A stretch of 62,000 nt of DNA from Symbiodinium natans (lineage: Eukaryota > Sar > Dinophyceae > Suessiales > Symbiodiniaceae): contig CAJNDS010002848.1 in assembly GCA_905221605.1 (NCBI GenBank), forward strand, positions 1 through 62,000. Direction: 5' to 3'. Within the stretch, counting starts at the first letter, position 1. Each line of letters begins with the position of its first letter. The notes beneath the pieces were generated by a model. The model did no database searches. It was not told where the DNA came from and saw nothing but the letters and a program-made list of their open reading frames with translations. Below are positions 1 to 9,729 of the stretch, one piece after another. Both the position numbers and the translations under genes were made by a program.

Positions 1-561
1 GTGTGTGTGTGTTGTGTGTGTTGTGTGTGTTGTGTGTGTTGTGTTTGTTGTGTGTGTTGTGTGTGGGTTGTGTGTGTTGTGTGTGTTGTGTGTGTTGTGT
101 GTGTTGTGTGTGTTGTGTGGGTTGTGTGTGTTGTGTGTGTTGTGTGTGTTGTGTGTGTTGTGTGTGTTGTGTGTGTTGTGTGTGTTGTGTGTGTTGTGTG
201 TGTTGTGGGTGTTGTGTGTGTTGTGTGTGTTGTGTGTGTTGTGGGTGTTGTGTGTGTTGTGTGTGTTGTGTGTGTTGTGTGTGTTGTGTGTGTTGTGTGT
301 GTTGTGTGTGTTGTGTGTGTTGTGTGTGTTGTGTGTGTTGTGTGTGTTGTGTGTGTTGTGTGTGTTGTGTGTGTTGTGTGTGTGTGTGGGTTGATGTGTG
401 TTGGGTGTGGTGTGGGTGTGTTGTGTGTGTGTGGTTTGTGCCGTGTTGTGTGTGTTGTGTGTGTTGTGTGTGTGTGTTGTGTTGTGGTGTTGTGTGTGGT
501 GTGTGTTGTGTGTGGTGTGTGTTGTGTGGGTTGCTTGTTGTTGTGTGTGTGTGTGTGTGTG

Positions 562-592
<31 letters not shown>

Positions 593-1355
593 GTGTGTTG
601 TGTGTGTTGTGTGTGTTGTGTGTGTGTGGGTTGTGTGTGGTGTGTGTGTTGTGTCTGTGTGTGTTGTGTGTGATGTGTGATGTGTGATGTGTGATGTGTG
701 TGATGTGTGATGTGTGATGTGTGATGTGTGATGTGTGATGTGTGATGTGTGATGTGTGATGTGTGATGTGTGTTGTGTGTGTTGTGTGTGTTGTGTGTGT
801 TGTGTGTGTTGTGTGTGTTGTGTGTGTTGTGTGTGTTGTGTGTGTTGTGTGTGTTGTGTGTGTTGTGTGTGCTGTGGGTGTTGTGTGTGTTGTGGGTGTT
901 GTGGGTGTTGTGTGTGTTGTGTGTGTGGTGTGTGTGTGTTGTGTGTGTTGTGTGTGTGTGTGTTGTGTGTGTTGTGTGTGTTGTGTGTGTTGTGTGTGTT
1001 GTGTGTGTTGTGTGTGTTGTGTGTGTTGTGTGTGTTGTGTGTGTTGTGTGTGTTGTGTGTGTTGTGTGTGTTGTGTGTGTTGTGTGTGTTGTGTGTGTGT
1101 TGTGTGCGGTGTGTGCGGTGTGTGGGTTGTGTGCGGTGTGTGCGGTGTGTGCGGTGTGTGCGGTGTGTGCGTTGTGTGCGTTGTGTGGGTTGTGTGGGTT
1201 TTGTGGGTTGTGTGCGATGTGTGCGGTGTGTGCGGTGTGTGCGGTGTGTGTGCGGGTGTGTGGCTGTGTGTGCGCGGGTGTATGGCTGTGTGGCTGTGTG
1301 TGTGTAGGTGTGTGTGTGTGTGTGTGTGTGGGTGCGTGCGTGCGTGCGTGCGTGC

Positions 1356-1390
<35 letters not shown>

Positions 1391-1497
1391 GGTTGTGTGT
1401 GTGTGTGTTGGTTGTGTGTTGTGTGTTGTGTGTTGTGTGTTGTGTGTGTGTGTGTTGTGTGTGTGTGTGTTGTGTGTGCGTTGTGTGCTGTGTCTGT
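1..1497. repeat. GT-rich simple-sequence satellite
   Basis: Almost pure G/T sequence built on a 9-bp unit (gtgtgttgt) with variants: a TGTGTGA block near 665-770, TGCGG variants near 1105-1250 and GTGC variants near 1330-1360. The plus strand is free of stops over long stretches in all three frames, so the apparent Val/Cys proteins here are artefacts of composition. The array starts at the window edge and ends abruptly near 1497. No gene is supported. Confidence 0.95.
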
Positions 1498-1838
1498 GAC
1501 AGCCTGTCTACCAAGAGTTCAGGCAAAGCAGGGGGGCATGGCCCTCACTCACAGACCATGCCCAACGAAGCTAAGTGAGTGAGGGGGCTATCGGTTCCCG
1601 GCCAGCACTGACGTACCTGCAAATCTGTTTCGCAAGTTTCCACGTCGGCCTGATTCGCTCGGGTTTGACTTGATCCAGACCAGGAACTTGCGAACTGAGA
1701 AAGGGATAACAGAGGGAGGATTCCATGAGTGTGTGTGTGTGTGTTGTGTGTGTGTTGTGTCTGTGTGTCTGTGTGTCCGTGTCTGTGTCTGCGTTTCAAA
1801 TGTTTGCAACATCGAGGCGAAGCGCACTGCGGGCCTGC

Positions 1839-2027
1839 CTTGCACTTCCTGAAATGGCCCTTCTCTTCATCAAAGAACCCAGGGCAGGAGTAGTTGCCTG
1901 CGGCTCTGCGGCTCTTCATACTGCAGATGCATGAAGGCGTGAACCCGGTCTGGGCAAAGTCACTCGCAAAGCGTCCTGTGACTTTCGACCATCTGAGCTT
2001 CACTTTGTCACAGGTCGGGCACACAGG
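1839..2027 (-). CDS. Possible zinc-ribbon exon (PADR1-like Cys spacing)
   Basis: A minus-strand segment contains CPTCDK followed later by YSCPGFFDEEKGHFRKCK, giving a C-x2-C ... C-x13-C pattern. The third zinc-binding region (PADR1) of PARP1 proteins has a broadly similar C-x2-C-x12-C-x9-C layout, and this segment lies downstream, on the same strand, of the PARP-finger exons at 3.9-4.4 kb. The extra residues between the Cys pairs might hide a small intron. The end fits a GC donor (AAG then GC). The link to the PARP-finger gene is inference. It could equally be an unrelated Cys-rich exon or a chance open stretch; a CA/TG microsatellite follows directly downstream. Confidence 0.25.
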
Positions 2028-2159
2028 CCTCGGCGAAACTGCTCGGGTGTTGCAGCGATGGTTTTTCGGCTTTGGCATGCTGCCGCTTGGGGGATTTTGG
2101 GGAATCAAAAATCGGGCGGTTGCGGTTGTCAAACTGTCAAACCCACGGTCCTGCATGGC

Positions 2160-3450
2160 AAGCCCGCTGCTGAAAATGTTGACACGACGCCCCGAAGTCC
2201 TTCAGGACCTATGCCAGGGTGGTAGGGTGTATCGAATCCAGGACCTCAGCAACCTTAAAACTCTAAACCCTAAACCGCTAAACCTCTGGGCCCTCCTAAA
2301 CTTTCCTTTTTGAGGCCCGCGGCGGGACGCCCAGCACCTTCGCCTCGGCAACCCGATCGAGGAGCTCTTCCTTTCGGCCGGACCTGCAGGACGTGCAGGG
2401 TTCTGGGATCAATTCATTGAATTAGGGCCTTGGGGTGAAGGGCTTTGGTTTACAAGTCGAGGGCTAGCAGTTTCCATCAGCCTGCTTTTATAAAAGACCC
2501 TGCCAGAGCTGAGCGCTTAAGAGTTCCGAGCCCTCCGAAACTGAAAAGCCCCCATAAAAGAAGAATCTAATTTCAAAAACACATAAAAATAGAAAACAAA
2601 GTTCCCGGCTCCTAACTCAGAGCAACCCCGTAAGGGCATCCCCGAGACCCCGAAAGCTTCCTGTAAAACACGTGAGGCCCTCAACCCCGTACACGCCACG
2701 AAGGTGCTTCGGACTCCCTAAAAGGCTGGGCTCCCACGCTTTGGAAGCCCGTTCTTTTGCAAGAGGCATCCTCGGCTTTGGATCTCTTTAAGGTTTGGGG
2801 GTTGTGTCACAGGGGTTCGGTTATGGGGATCAGCGCTCCTCAAGGCTGGGTTCAGCCCCCCTCAGCCCTCAGCTGTGCTCAGTCGAGGGAGTTGGAAGAT
2901 GGGCGCTTTGGGTCTTCGGGCTGCTCAGTCGAGTGGCCGAGGGCAGCAGCGCTCTTTCTGGAGAGCTCCGCCTCAAGGGTTTGGGCCTTTGGGGCCTCAG
3001 GGCATGAGGGTCCGCAATCTTGAACATGAAACTGCGCAGCCCCAAACCGCAAGCCTCGAATCCTAGAAGCCTCGGACCCCACATACAAAAACGCACGAGC
3101 ACGTCTTAAGCATCTTCTGGGGAGCGTTCAAGGTTGCGGCTGTAGGGGGAGCAAGAGCCAAATTGTGTTTTGAAGTGCAAGGCGCTTTAGGCTTTGCAGA
3201 AGCATGCGGGGCCAGCCAAGAACCCAACATCCTGAAATCCTTTTCCCGACAGCAAGAGCACCCGGACAGCGTTCCAATGATAACCCTCTAAGACCCTAAC
3301 GCCAACCTAAGACTCTCCAGAAGCCTTCGCAGTCTCGATGGAGTTGTGCTGCTCGGAAGTCAAAGCACTAGGGCCACTAGCAGGTGCAGCCTCCTGTGCC
3401 GGTTACCCGAAGCGACTGTTGCTCAATGCCAGACAAACTCGTGACTAGCT
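2160..3450. other. No recognisable gene (2.16-3.45 kb)
   Basis: Only short overlapping open stretches on both strands with no motif I recognise, plus a few CCTAAACC-like words (near 2260-2285 and 3290). It may be intronic sequence of a minus-strand gene whose candidate exons lie on both sides, but nothing here proves that. Confidence 0.5.
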
Positions 3451-3735
3451 CTAAAGCAGAGTGATGCAAAAAGGAGCTGCTGGGCCTCCTCGGCAAGCTT
3501 CGCCTTCTTGGATGGCCTTGGCTATGTTCGGGACGTCAAAGTTGCTGTGAGTCTTCTTGCTCAAACACACAAGTGAGGGCTGGGAGTCGTGCTTGCCCGA
3601 TGCCCCACCCGACTTGCGCTTGCCCTGCGGAACCGCGGCCTCCTCCTGAACGGGCGGGCTTTGGCAACGCTCGGGCAACGCTTGGTCATGCTTGGGCACG
3701 CTCACAAGCTCACCTGCGCAGCCTCGCCCTTGCAA
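3451..3735 (-). CDS. Possible downstream exon of the PARP-finger gene (basic linker)
   Basis: A minus-strand open stretch of about 90 codons rich in Pro, Gln, Glu and Lys, including QEEAAVPQGKRKSGGASGK, a basic patch that could serve as a nuclear localisation signal. Low-complexity basic linkers follow zinc fingers in PARP-like nuclear proteins, and this one lies just downstream of the PARP-type finger on the same strand. It has no folded-domain signature. Its first Met is not a credible start, and exon borders could not be fixed. Whether it belongs to the same transcript is inference. Confidence 0.3.
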   Translation of the reverse strand: MQGRGCAGELVSVPKHDQALPERCQSPPVQEEAAVPQGKRKSGGASGKHDSQPSLVCLSKKTHSNFDVPNIAKAIQEGEACRGGPAAPFCITLL

Positions 3736-3882
3736 AGCGTGAAGACAGCCGACACCTTATGTGCCGGCAAGACTAGGCGGCAGCATGAATGTAACTGGTA
3801 TATGTAACGATACCCCGATCGAGGGATCCTCCATCCTATTCCTACCAAATCCGGCCGTTCCCTACGTTCTACCATGTTCTAC

Positions 3883-4363
3883 CCTTTCCCTCTCGGGCCG
3901 GGCCGCTCTCTTCTGGTCGGCCTCCTCCAGCGCGTCGAAGCCGGCGATGGATTCCACGTCTTCAGGCAGGTGCTGTCGGAACCAGGCAGATTTCCTGATC
4001 TTCGGGAAGCAGCCTTTTCAGGGATGAATAGTGGAAGTCAAGCTGTGCGCGACCAAAAGAAAGCAAAAAAAGCAGCGCAACGGTTGTGCACACACAAGCT
4101 GAGCCTTCATGATGCCACTTCGCAGACTCCGCTGCGTGGCCCTTTGCCCTTTCTGCAGCACTCGCACTCTCCATGTCCACAACCGTCTTCATGCCAATTC
4201 GCACTGCGTCCTTCTCCTTGCAAGTAACACACGCGCGCTTCACTTCAACAAGCTGAAAGAAAACAGGTGACAGGTCTAAGTCCACGGCGATCTTTTCCTT
4301 GCAATGCTTGCACGCGGATCGCGCGCTTTTGGCGTATTCCAGCTCGAACTGAAAGGATGGCAT
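3883..4363 (-). CDS. PARP-type zinc finger protein, N-terminal exons
   Basis: Three exons reconstruct one PARP-type (zf-PARP) finger, a nuclear module that senses DNA nicks and ends. Exon a (4363-4289) starts with Met and carries FELEYAKSARSACKHCKEKI, the family's E-x-AKS-x-R-x-x-CK-x-C opening. Exon b (4216-4105) gives EKDAVRIGMK and ends KWHHE. Exon c (4013-3883) completes GCFPKIRKSAWF and adds LPEDVESIAGFDALEEADQ, the usual finger tail. The inferred introns, 4288-4217 (72 bp) and 4104-4014 (91 bp), both fit GC-AG splicing, a known dinoflagellate variant. About ten extra residues lie between RIG and the WHH. The first intron is a multiple of three and stop-free, so it can also be read through, but then the Cys-to-Lys spacing no longer fits the family. 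No catalytic domain was found. Confidence 0.7.
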
Positions 4364-4423
4364 GGCGTGGGTGTAGTCCGGATTCCTGTCAGGACCTACA
4401 ACGTGCCTCAAAGCTCACCGGAT

Positions 4424-4847
4424 GAAGGAACGGCTGCGGAGACTTCAAGATGCACAAGCTGTCCCTCCAGGAATTGCATTATCATTGGCATAGCAGCATA
4501 GCTCTGCACCTCCAACAACTGCCAACCTCCCATGCGCAACGTCTCGAAATGAGGCGCCCAGTTTGGTCTGAAAGAGGATGTCAGAAACTTCAAGACCGCA
4601 CGAAGCCCTGAAACGCTGAACACCACTTTTTGCACATCTGGCGCTGACACGCACTCCGTGGCTCTGTGATACGGCATGGGGCAAGTACAAAAATATGTTG
4701 GACGATCTCACCTCTTGGTGAAGCTGTTCAGCCTTACAGGTGGGCTGCCCTTGAGCCGCGGAAAGAAAAATTTGAGGGGGAGAAAATTTTTCAGGAAGAT
4801 TTCAGCCGCAACCCGCTCCATGAAGCTGCGAGGCAGAGATTTACTGG
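4424..4847 (-). CDS. Two candidate exons upstream of the PARP finger, unknown domain
   Basis: Two segments join in frame across an intron that runs from GTGAGATCG to TATCACAG. The first (about 4847-4713) follows a plausible acceptor (CTGCCTCGCAG) and encodes FMERVAAEIFLKNFLPLKF and a basic stretch. The second (about 4659-4424) encodes ATECVSAPDVQKVVFSVSG through AVPSS. I do not recognise the fold. Joining this block to the PARP finger keeps frame only if a GA donor is used (GGT then GAGC) with the CAG at 4352. With the adjacent GT donor the frame breaks. It may therefore be the N-terminus of the same protein or the end of a separate upstream gene. Confidence 0.35.
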
Positions 4848-4907
4848 CACCATTTCGAAGGGTAAAAGCCTGCCCCCATCTTTCAGGCAAAGCTTCTCAC
4901 AAAGCAT

Positions 4908-6345
4908 TCTGCCTCGGATTTGGGATACGGGATTTAGACGGTTGAGAGTTTAGGAGCCACGTGCAAATAGCGCGACTTGCCAGCAAGCTCCATCTAAATC
5001 CTGCATACCCCGCCCCACTCCAAAAAAGCTAAGTCATCTTCAGACCCTAAACCCTAAACCCCTCAAACCCTCAACCCCTGCCCCTAATATCCCTAAACTC
5101 TCCCACTGGGCACCTGGCCCATGAATCCCGGGCGTACGGGAAAGCAGTGCTCTGCCTTGGAGGACATGCAGTTGAGGGTTTGAGGGGTTTGGCATTGTTT
5201 TGTTTTGGGGCGTATAGCTTAAGTTTAAAAGTTGGGGTTTTGGTGTGAGGGGAACTGAGCTTGGGTATGCGACGTAGGGTATCGTAGGGTGCAAAGCGTA
5301 TTCGGCCCTAGACTCAATTACTGGCCATGAGGACCTTGTGCGCATGTGAAGAGTCTTTGCTGTCAGGTGCAAGACTACCGCCGAAGTTCCTTCGACTGCG
5401 CAGAGACTGCCACGCGACCAAGAAGGCAGTCAAGGCCTCACTGTTCGAGTTTCGGTCATAAGCAGGGTGTCCAAACCCTTGAAGTTCAGGCCAAACGAGT
5501 TCCTGTCCCTAAACGGCGGAAATCGGGGCAACCAAGGTGTTTAGGTTTCTGGGTTTGGCGTTGGTGGCATCTAGTCCAGCAAACCACACGTCAGCTTCTC
5601 AAACCCTGTGAGCCTTCAAGTTTAGGCAAAGTGGAGCCCTAAGCCTGAAACCCACAATCTGAGCTGTGGGATCGGAAACCCTACACTGTCAACTCCAAGC
5701 CCAAAAGCCTTAAACCACCTTAAATTCAAAAGCCCTAAGCCTTCAACCCTGAAGCTAAAAATTCTCTGAACCTTACGCCCCAAAACCCTACAGGCCCTAG
5801 AGCCTTGCAAGCCCTGAATAAAAGCCCCGGGAACCAAAGCGTGCAGCCCACCACAGCCCTTACGCCAGGCCATAAGTGAGCACCCTCCCACACGAAACGC
5901 GCGCCCGACCCCTCGAGATCAGGCGACGCTAAAAGTGAGGACCCTCCCACACGAAACGCAGGGAACCAAAGCCCGCAGCCCGAGCGCCAGACCCCGTGGC
6001 GGCGAAAACATGCGTTGCTAAAACATGCGTTGACTACTATGTGTTCCTTTTCGTGCGATGGTGTGGCGGCTCCGTGTGATGTGTTGCTGACTCTGTTGCT
6101 ATTGCTCGGCGACGTGGCGGCGGTGTCATGCGGCAGCCTAAACACAAAAGCCCTACATGGAGATGTGGGAATAGCACTTCAACCTAAATGGCTATCCGAA
6201 AAACGGCGCAGCATCAAGCGAACCTGATTTGATATGACTTCATGCCAAGCAGTGAAGTGAGTACAGCTGTTAGAGTTGCATGTTCCACCGTATCGACTCT
6301 CTCGACGGTATGATTCTCTTGCCTTTTTTGCGACCCTAGTGCTTG
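4908..6345. other. No recognisable gene; telomere-like patches
   Basis: No supported coding region. A degenerate CCCTAAA-type patch lies at about 5041-5110, and further CCCTAA/CCTTAA words are scattered through 5640-5800. A 30-bp phrase (gtgaggaccctcccacacgaaacgc) recurs at about 5877 and 5936, a local duplication. The region separates two minus-strand genes. Confidence 0.6.
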
Positions 6346-6350
6346 CAGCA

Positions 6351-6989
6351 TCACTTTGCATGCATGAGAACCGACGCGGGCACTGCGACCTTGGAGTGAC
6401 CAGTATCGGGTCCCTCATACCGCATCTTCAGATTCTCGCCACCACCCACCTCGCACATCTCCACCACCAGGTCGTGATAGCCCTCCGCCAGTGTTATGCT
6501 GTGACTAGCCCTCTCCTGTTCAGCATGGCAGCCATTGTTGTCGACGATCCTCTCGCCGTTCAAGTACAAGAAAGAGCCGTCGTCCGAGGCGGTGTAGAAC
6601 TTGTAACTGCCCTGCGTCCGGGCCGTGAGAAAACCGCTGCACCTGATGCAGAAGTTCTCGGTTTGCCTGACGTGAGGGAAGCTGCCGTGGTGCATGTAGA
6701 TGTTCGGCAGAACCTCTGTATGAGCCGGGGTCAAAGCTCCGAGGTCCGGGACACCGCACTGAGCTTGGTTGTAGAAGTAGTCGCACTCCAGACCCTCGGC
6801 CAAAGGTGGCTTGGGTGCCGTGATTTTGGAATTGTCGGTATCTGGCACGATACGGCAGTCCATAATCGGACGACCGAAAGTGGTCCAATCTGTGCGGGGG
6901 CCTCTGTGTCGCCCTCCCCCACTATCCATAATCTCTGCGGTTTTGCCGTTCACAGTGAAGGAGAAGTATTGTCCGTTCACGTCTCCAAT
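6351..6989 (-). CDS. Terminal exon: last module half plus PA14 domain
   Basis: About 210 codons ending at a stop at 6351. The first 45 residues complete the ninth module (IGDVNGQYFSFTVNG, then GRHRGPRTDW). The rest matches the PA14 beta-barrel family, a carbohydrate- or ligand-binding extracellular domain: GLECDYFYN, FCIRCSGFLTARTQG, YKFYTASDDGSFLYLNGE, IVDNNGCHAEQ, ITLAEGYHDLVVEMCE and NLKMRYEGPD follow in family order, with the signature SDDGS-x-L-x-[LI]-[ND]-G. The acceptor CATCCCAG (AG at 6991-6990) joins cleanly to the GC donor at 7081, giving KWRAIGDVNGQYF, a 92-bp GC-AG intron. I take this as the 3' exon of the gene starting near 15.2 kb. PA14 occurs in glycosidases, adhesins and signalling proteins, so the domain alone does not give a specific role. 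Confidence 0.75.
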   Translation of the reverse strand: MGDVNGQYFSFTVNGKTAEIMDSGGGRHRGPRTDWTTFGRPIMDCRIVPDTDNSKITAPKPPLAEGLECDYFYNQAQCGVPDLGALTPAHTEVLPNIYMHHGSFPHVRQTENFCIRCSGFLTARTQGSYKFYTASDDGSFLYLNGERIVDNNGCHAEQERASHSITLAEGYHDLVVEMCEVGGGENLKMRYEGPDTGHSKVAVPASVLMHAK

Positions 6990-7081
6990 CTGGGATGCGC
7001 TCCGGTTTAAGAAGCAAGGGAAGTTGCTTAGTTGCCTAGTTCACTCGCGACAAGGGCTCAAGACAATGATGTGGACCGAGC

Positions 7082-7203
7082 GGCTCGCCACTTGCCAATC
7101 TGCACGAAGCCATTTCCGAAGGCGATGCCCGATGGTGCTCCAACCGCTCGTCTAAACAGACTCCAGCCATGATGGACTCCGTGGTGCACGGTACCGTCAT
7201 CGC
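7082..7203 (-). CDS. Exon joining modules 8 and 9
   Basis: Encodes DDGTVHHGVHHGWSLF, the second half of module 8, then GIAFGNGFVQIGKWRA, the first half of module 9. Its acceptor (TTTGAG, then GCGATGACGG) pairs with a GT donor at 7305-7304, and the join reads F-W-R-D-D-G, as other modules do without interruption. Its own donor at 7081 is GC. The exon border falls inside the module, between G-x-W-R and the H-F-S strand, as it appears to in module 6. Confidence 0.6.
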
Positions 7204-7305
7204 CTCAAATCAAGAAAGGTGAGACATGGCGTGCACAGTGCAATACCCAAATACATGTCTGCGTCATGTGCTCCATCGGAACTAGCGCCGTGCCAATCAA
7301 GCTAC

Positions 7306-7593
7306 GCCAAAAGATCGGAGCTTTGTTGTTGCGGTGGGAGAGGACGAGATGTCTCCCATCATCCCATTCACCCAAGCGCCACCAGTGGCCGAACTCGATA
7401 AAGCGATCCCCGAACTTTATGCTGCTCGTTATTTGGGGCTCACGGTACCAGCTGTGATGGTCCCTTCGGTGAGAGCGGGTAGTACCGTCTGAAAGGCAGA
7501 TCAGGGGAGTGTGGATGCTGCGGTGCGAGAATGTGAAGTATTCCGAATGTAGTGCCGCGAGCCGCCAGTCGCCAATTTGCAGGAAGCCGTCAC
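7306..7593 (-). CDS. Exon with module 7 and first half of module 8
   Basis: Encodes GDGFLQIGDWRLAALHSEYF, then LSDGTTRSHRRDHHSWYRE (module 7), then FGDRFIEFGHWWRLGEWD and GRHLVLSHRN (first part of module 8). Periodicity and conserved positions (G-D-x-F-[IL]-x-x-G-x-W-R, D/H-x-x-[YHF]-F, SDGT) match the other modules. The upstream acceptor is TTCGGCAG, with AG at 7595-7594. The intron before it holds a CT/GA microsatellite (7603-7690). The upstream exon partner near 7.7-7.8 kb could not be fixed. Confidence 0.6.
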
Positions 7594-7601
7594 CTGCCGA
7601 A

Positions 7602-7602
<1 letters not shown>

Positions 7603-7640
<38 letters not shown>

Positions 7641-7694
7641 GATCTCCCTCTTTCTTTCGCAAGGGTAAAGGGAGGTCTCTCTCTCTCTCTCTCA
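7603..7694. repeat. (CT)n/(GA)n microsatellite in an inferred intron
   Basis: Two CT runs split by a short pyrimidine-rich interval. They lie directly before a minus-strand acceptor, so on the transcript the tract is polypurine (GAGAGA) rather than the usual polypyrimidine. Confidence 0.85.
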
Positions 7695-7939
7695 TACCAA
7701 GCTTGTGCCAAGGAGGCCCGGTCCCACAAGGTGAGCGTTAAGAGTGGGATCCCCTTGCAAGTGAGGCCTGCTGTCATTCCGGGGCAAGTCCCCAGAACAT
7801 CCTGGATGCCACCACAATGCCATTGCGCATACCGATCGTTGACCTAGGCAACACAGTCCAGGCAGTCTAGAGTTTGGGTTCGGGGTTATAGACTACTGAC
7901 TACTCTATACCGTTAGAAACAAGAAGAGAGTGGAAAAAG

Positions 7940-8320
7940 AGAACACTTTCCACGCGGATCCAGTGACCGGATCGGCGCCGCGATGCTGTGTCCCAGGGTC
8001 AGAGCTGAAAATCTGAGGGCTTGTGTTGTGGCCCCGGTGGGTCACGTACACGTGCCCGTCATCTGCCTCAGGGGCTGCGAGGACCGCTGGAGACCGGCCC
8101 CGGCTTGGGCTTGGACCACCAAAGGCAAGGAGTAAGAGAGAAAGAGGAAAAGAGAGAGAGAGAGCAAAAATAAAAATATAAAGAGACAGAGAGAGAGGGG
8201 AAGAATGAGATAAGGCGATAGGGAGAGCTAAAAGAAGCTTCCTGGTCTGCCGCCCAGCTGCACCGATTCGAAACTCCCCCAGCTGTATGAACCTGTCCCC
8301 GAACCTGTTCAACGCAGGCA
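7940..8320 (-). CDS. Module 6, split by a GA-microsatellite intron
   Basis: The first part (about 8317-8245) encodes RFGDRFIQLGEFRIGAA. The second (8074 to about 7940) encodes APEADDGHVYVTHRGHN and then QIFSSDPGTQHRG, after an acceptor CCTCGCAG. Together they recreate one module. The intron between them contains a (GA)n tract at about 8140-8200. The donor could not be assigned: the GC option I tried breaks the frame, and the frame-keeping option implies a non-standard donor. The phase here is therefore uncertain. Confidence 0.5.
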
Positions 8321-8444
8321 ATGCCGTCTTTGCGAGAAAAGAAATCTACGAACTCAGGACTGCATGACTGGAGGTATCACTTAGGGTCCTCAAGGCTTTT
8401 GGGGTTTAGGGTCTTCAGAAAATTCTTCTCAGCACAAACCCAAA

Positions 8445-8735
8445 AACGTCACTCCCGACGCTGGTCCGGCTTGCAATCTCCATGCATTCCACCAGTTATG
8501 CCGTGGCCCACGATGCAGGGAGCCATCATACCTGGGCAGCTGGACAACTCTCCAAGGGTTTGGGGATGGAGAGGAGCAACGAAGCGATCTAAAGAGGGCC
8601 CAGATGCCCCCTGAAGACCACAGCTGTGTACCATGATACGTGGGTGATGCTCATGTGCTCTTTGTCCATAGCTGCGATGCGGAAGTTACCGATCTGGATG
8701 AAGTTTGCCCCGAAAGTGATGCCGTGAGGAAACCT
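8445..8735 (-). CDS. Module 5, probably split
   Basis: The first part (8735 to about 8590) encodes ITFGANFIQIGNFRIAAMDK and HMSITH, matching the module's first half, with Asn for Arg in the G-D-R-F position. In another frame the second part (about 8555-8445) encodes YDGSLHRGPRHNWWNAWR and then GPASGVTFLG, matching the second half. A frame change or short intron must lie near 8560-8600. I could not place its borders. Confidence 0.5.
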
Positions 8736-8817
8736 AATTCTTCATTGAAGAAAGGGAACGTAGAAATCAAATCCCTTCGCAGAACACAAGGGGGAAAAGG
8801 GGGAATATCTCGTGGGT

Positions 8818-9450
8818 TCAGACAAGGAGCCCAATAGGTCGGTCCCAGGAGCCATAGTCGTGAAGGGGGCCCGAAAGGGGAGGGCCATCCTTACTGTAGA
8901 CTTGGGCCGTGACCCCGTCCTTGTGAGAGATGCTGAAGTGGTTGGCATCTATGGCTGCCAGGCGCCACTTCCCGAGTTGAATAAAGCGATCCCCCCAATG
9001 TCCGAACTCTGGATTGCATTTTCCCACGGCCGTCTCGGCGATGTCGGGACAGGTCCAGTCGGACGGCCCTCTGCGGACCATCCCATTACGATTGTGCCAG
9101 TGGTCGTGGCCTGGATGCCGAGTCCCGTCGTCGCTTCGGAAAATCTCCAGGCTCTTGCCAGTGGGCGTGAAGTAGAAAGTGAAGTGCCTCGGGTCACTTG
9201 CACCGAATCGCATTTTGCCCACCTGTACGAACCTGTCTCCGAAGGTGACGCCTGCCTGAAACCCTTCACTGCGGTCGAAGTTGTCCCACGCACTGCCACG
9301 ATTCCCATGGTGCACTGAGATGTCGTGGCCCCGCCAAGTTTGGGCGCAAGTCCGGCTGCTGTGACCCACGCTGAAGTGATCATCATCATTGGCACCAATA
9401 CGGAACTTGCCGATCTGGATGAACTGGAAGCCGAACCTAATGAGTTGTAG
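8818..9450 (-). CDS. Exon with modules 2, 3 and 4 in one uninterrupted frame
   Basis: One open frame holds three tandem modules: FQFIQIGKFRIGANDDDHF with HDISVHHGNRGSAWDN; FGDRFVQVGKMRFGASDPRHF with FRSDDGTRHPGHDHW; and GDRFIQLGKWRLAAIDANHF with YSKDGPPLSGPLHDYGSWDR. The unit is about 55-75 residues, with the alternating hydrophobic pattern expected for beta strands. I do not recognise it as a named family. That three modules share one exon while others are split suggests repeated duplication with intron gain or loss. Confidence 0.65.
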   Translation of the reverse strand, partial: LQLIRFGFQFIQIGKFRIGANDDDHFSVGHSSRTCAQTWRGHDISVHHGNRGSAWDNFDRSEGFQAGVTFGDRFVQVGKMRFGASDPRHFTFYFTPTGKSLEIFRSDDGTRHPGHDHWHNRNGMVRRGPSDWTCPDIAETAVGKCNPEFGHWGDRFIQLGKWRLAAIDANHFSISHKDGVTAQVYSKDGPPLSGPLHDYGSWDRPIGLLV

Positions 9451-9479
9451 CAGGCTCTTCCAAACAGCGCCTTCAATCT

Positions 9480-9670
9480 ACCGCAAACGTATTCAAACCT
9501 GAACAGAAAAGTCTGAACTACCTAAAACCTGCACCCCAGCATCCTGAACCTGAACACCCGCGAGGCCATACAACCTTGCCCTAAACCCTGAACCTTGGAA
9601 ACCCTGACACCCTAAACCCTTCCAACCCTTAAACCCTTCCAACCTCTACCCTAAGTCCATCCAACCTTAA
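9480..9670. repeat. Degenerate CCCTAAA telomere-like patch
   Basis: Several CCCTAAACCC, CCTGAACC and CCTTAAACCC words occur in a row between two module exons. They resemble plant/dinoflagellate-type telomere repeat (TTTAGGG) read on the opposite strand, but are too degenerate to be a true telomere. Presumably intronic here. Confidence 0.6.
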
Positions 9671-9729
9671 ACACTATTAAAGCTTTCAGGCCATCTGAAA
9701 AAGAAACCCGAATCTCCAACCCCGTAAAA

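Noticed and set aside
1-1582. Long plus-strand Val/Cys-rich open frames
   Set aside because: All three frames are open over the GT repeat; composition alone explains them.
5041-5110. True telomere
   Set aside because: Words are degenerate, short and internal; similar patches recur throughout the window.
6276-7010. 244-codon plus-strand frame
   Set aside because: It is antisense to the PA14 exon, which has clear family motifs.
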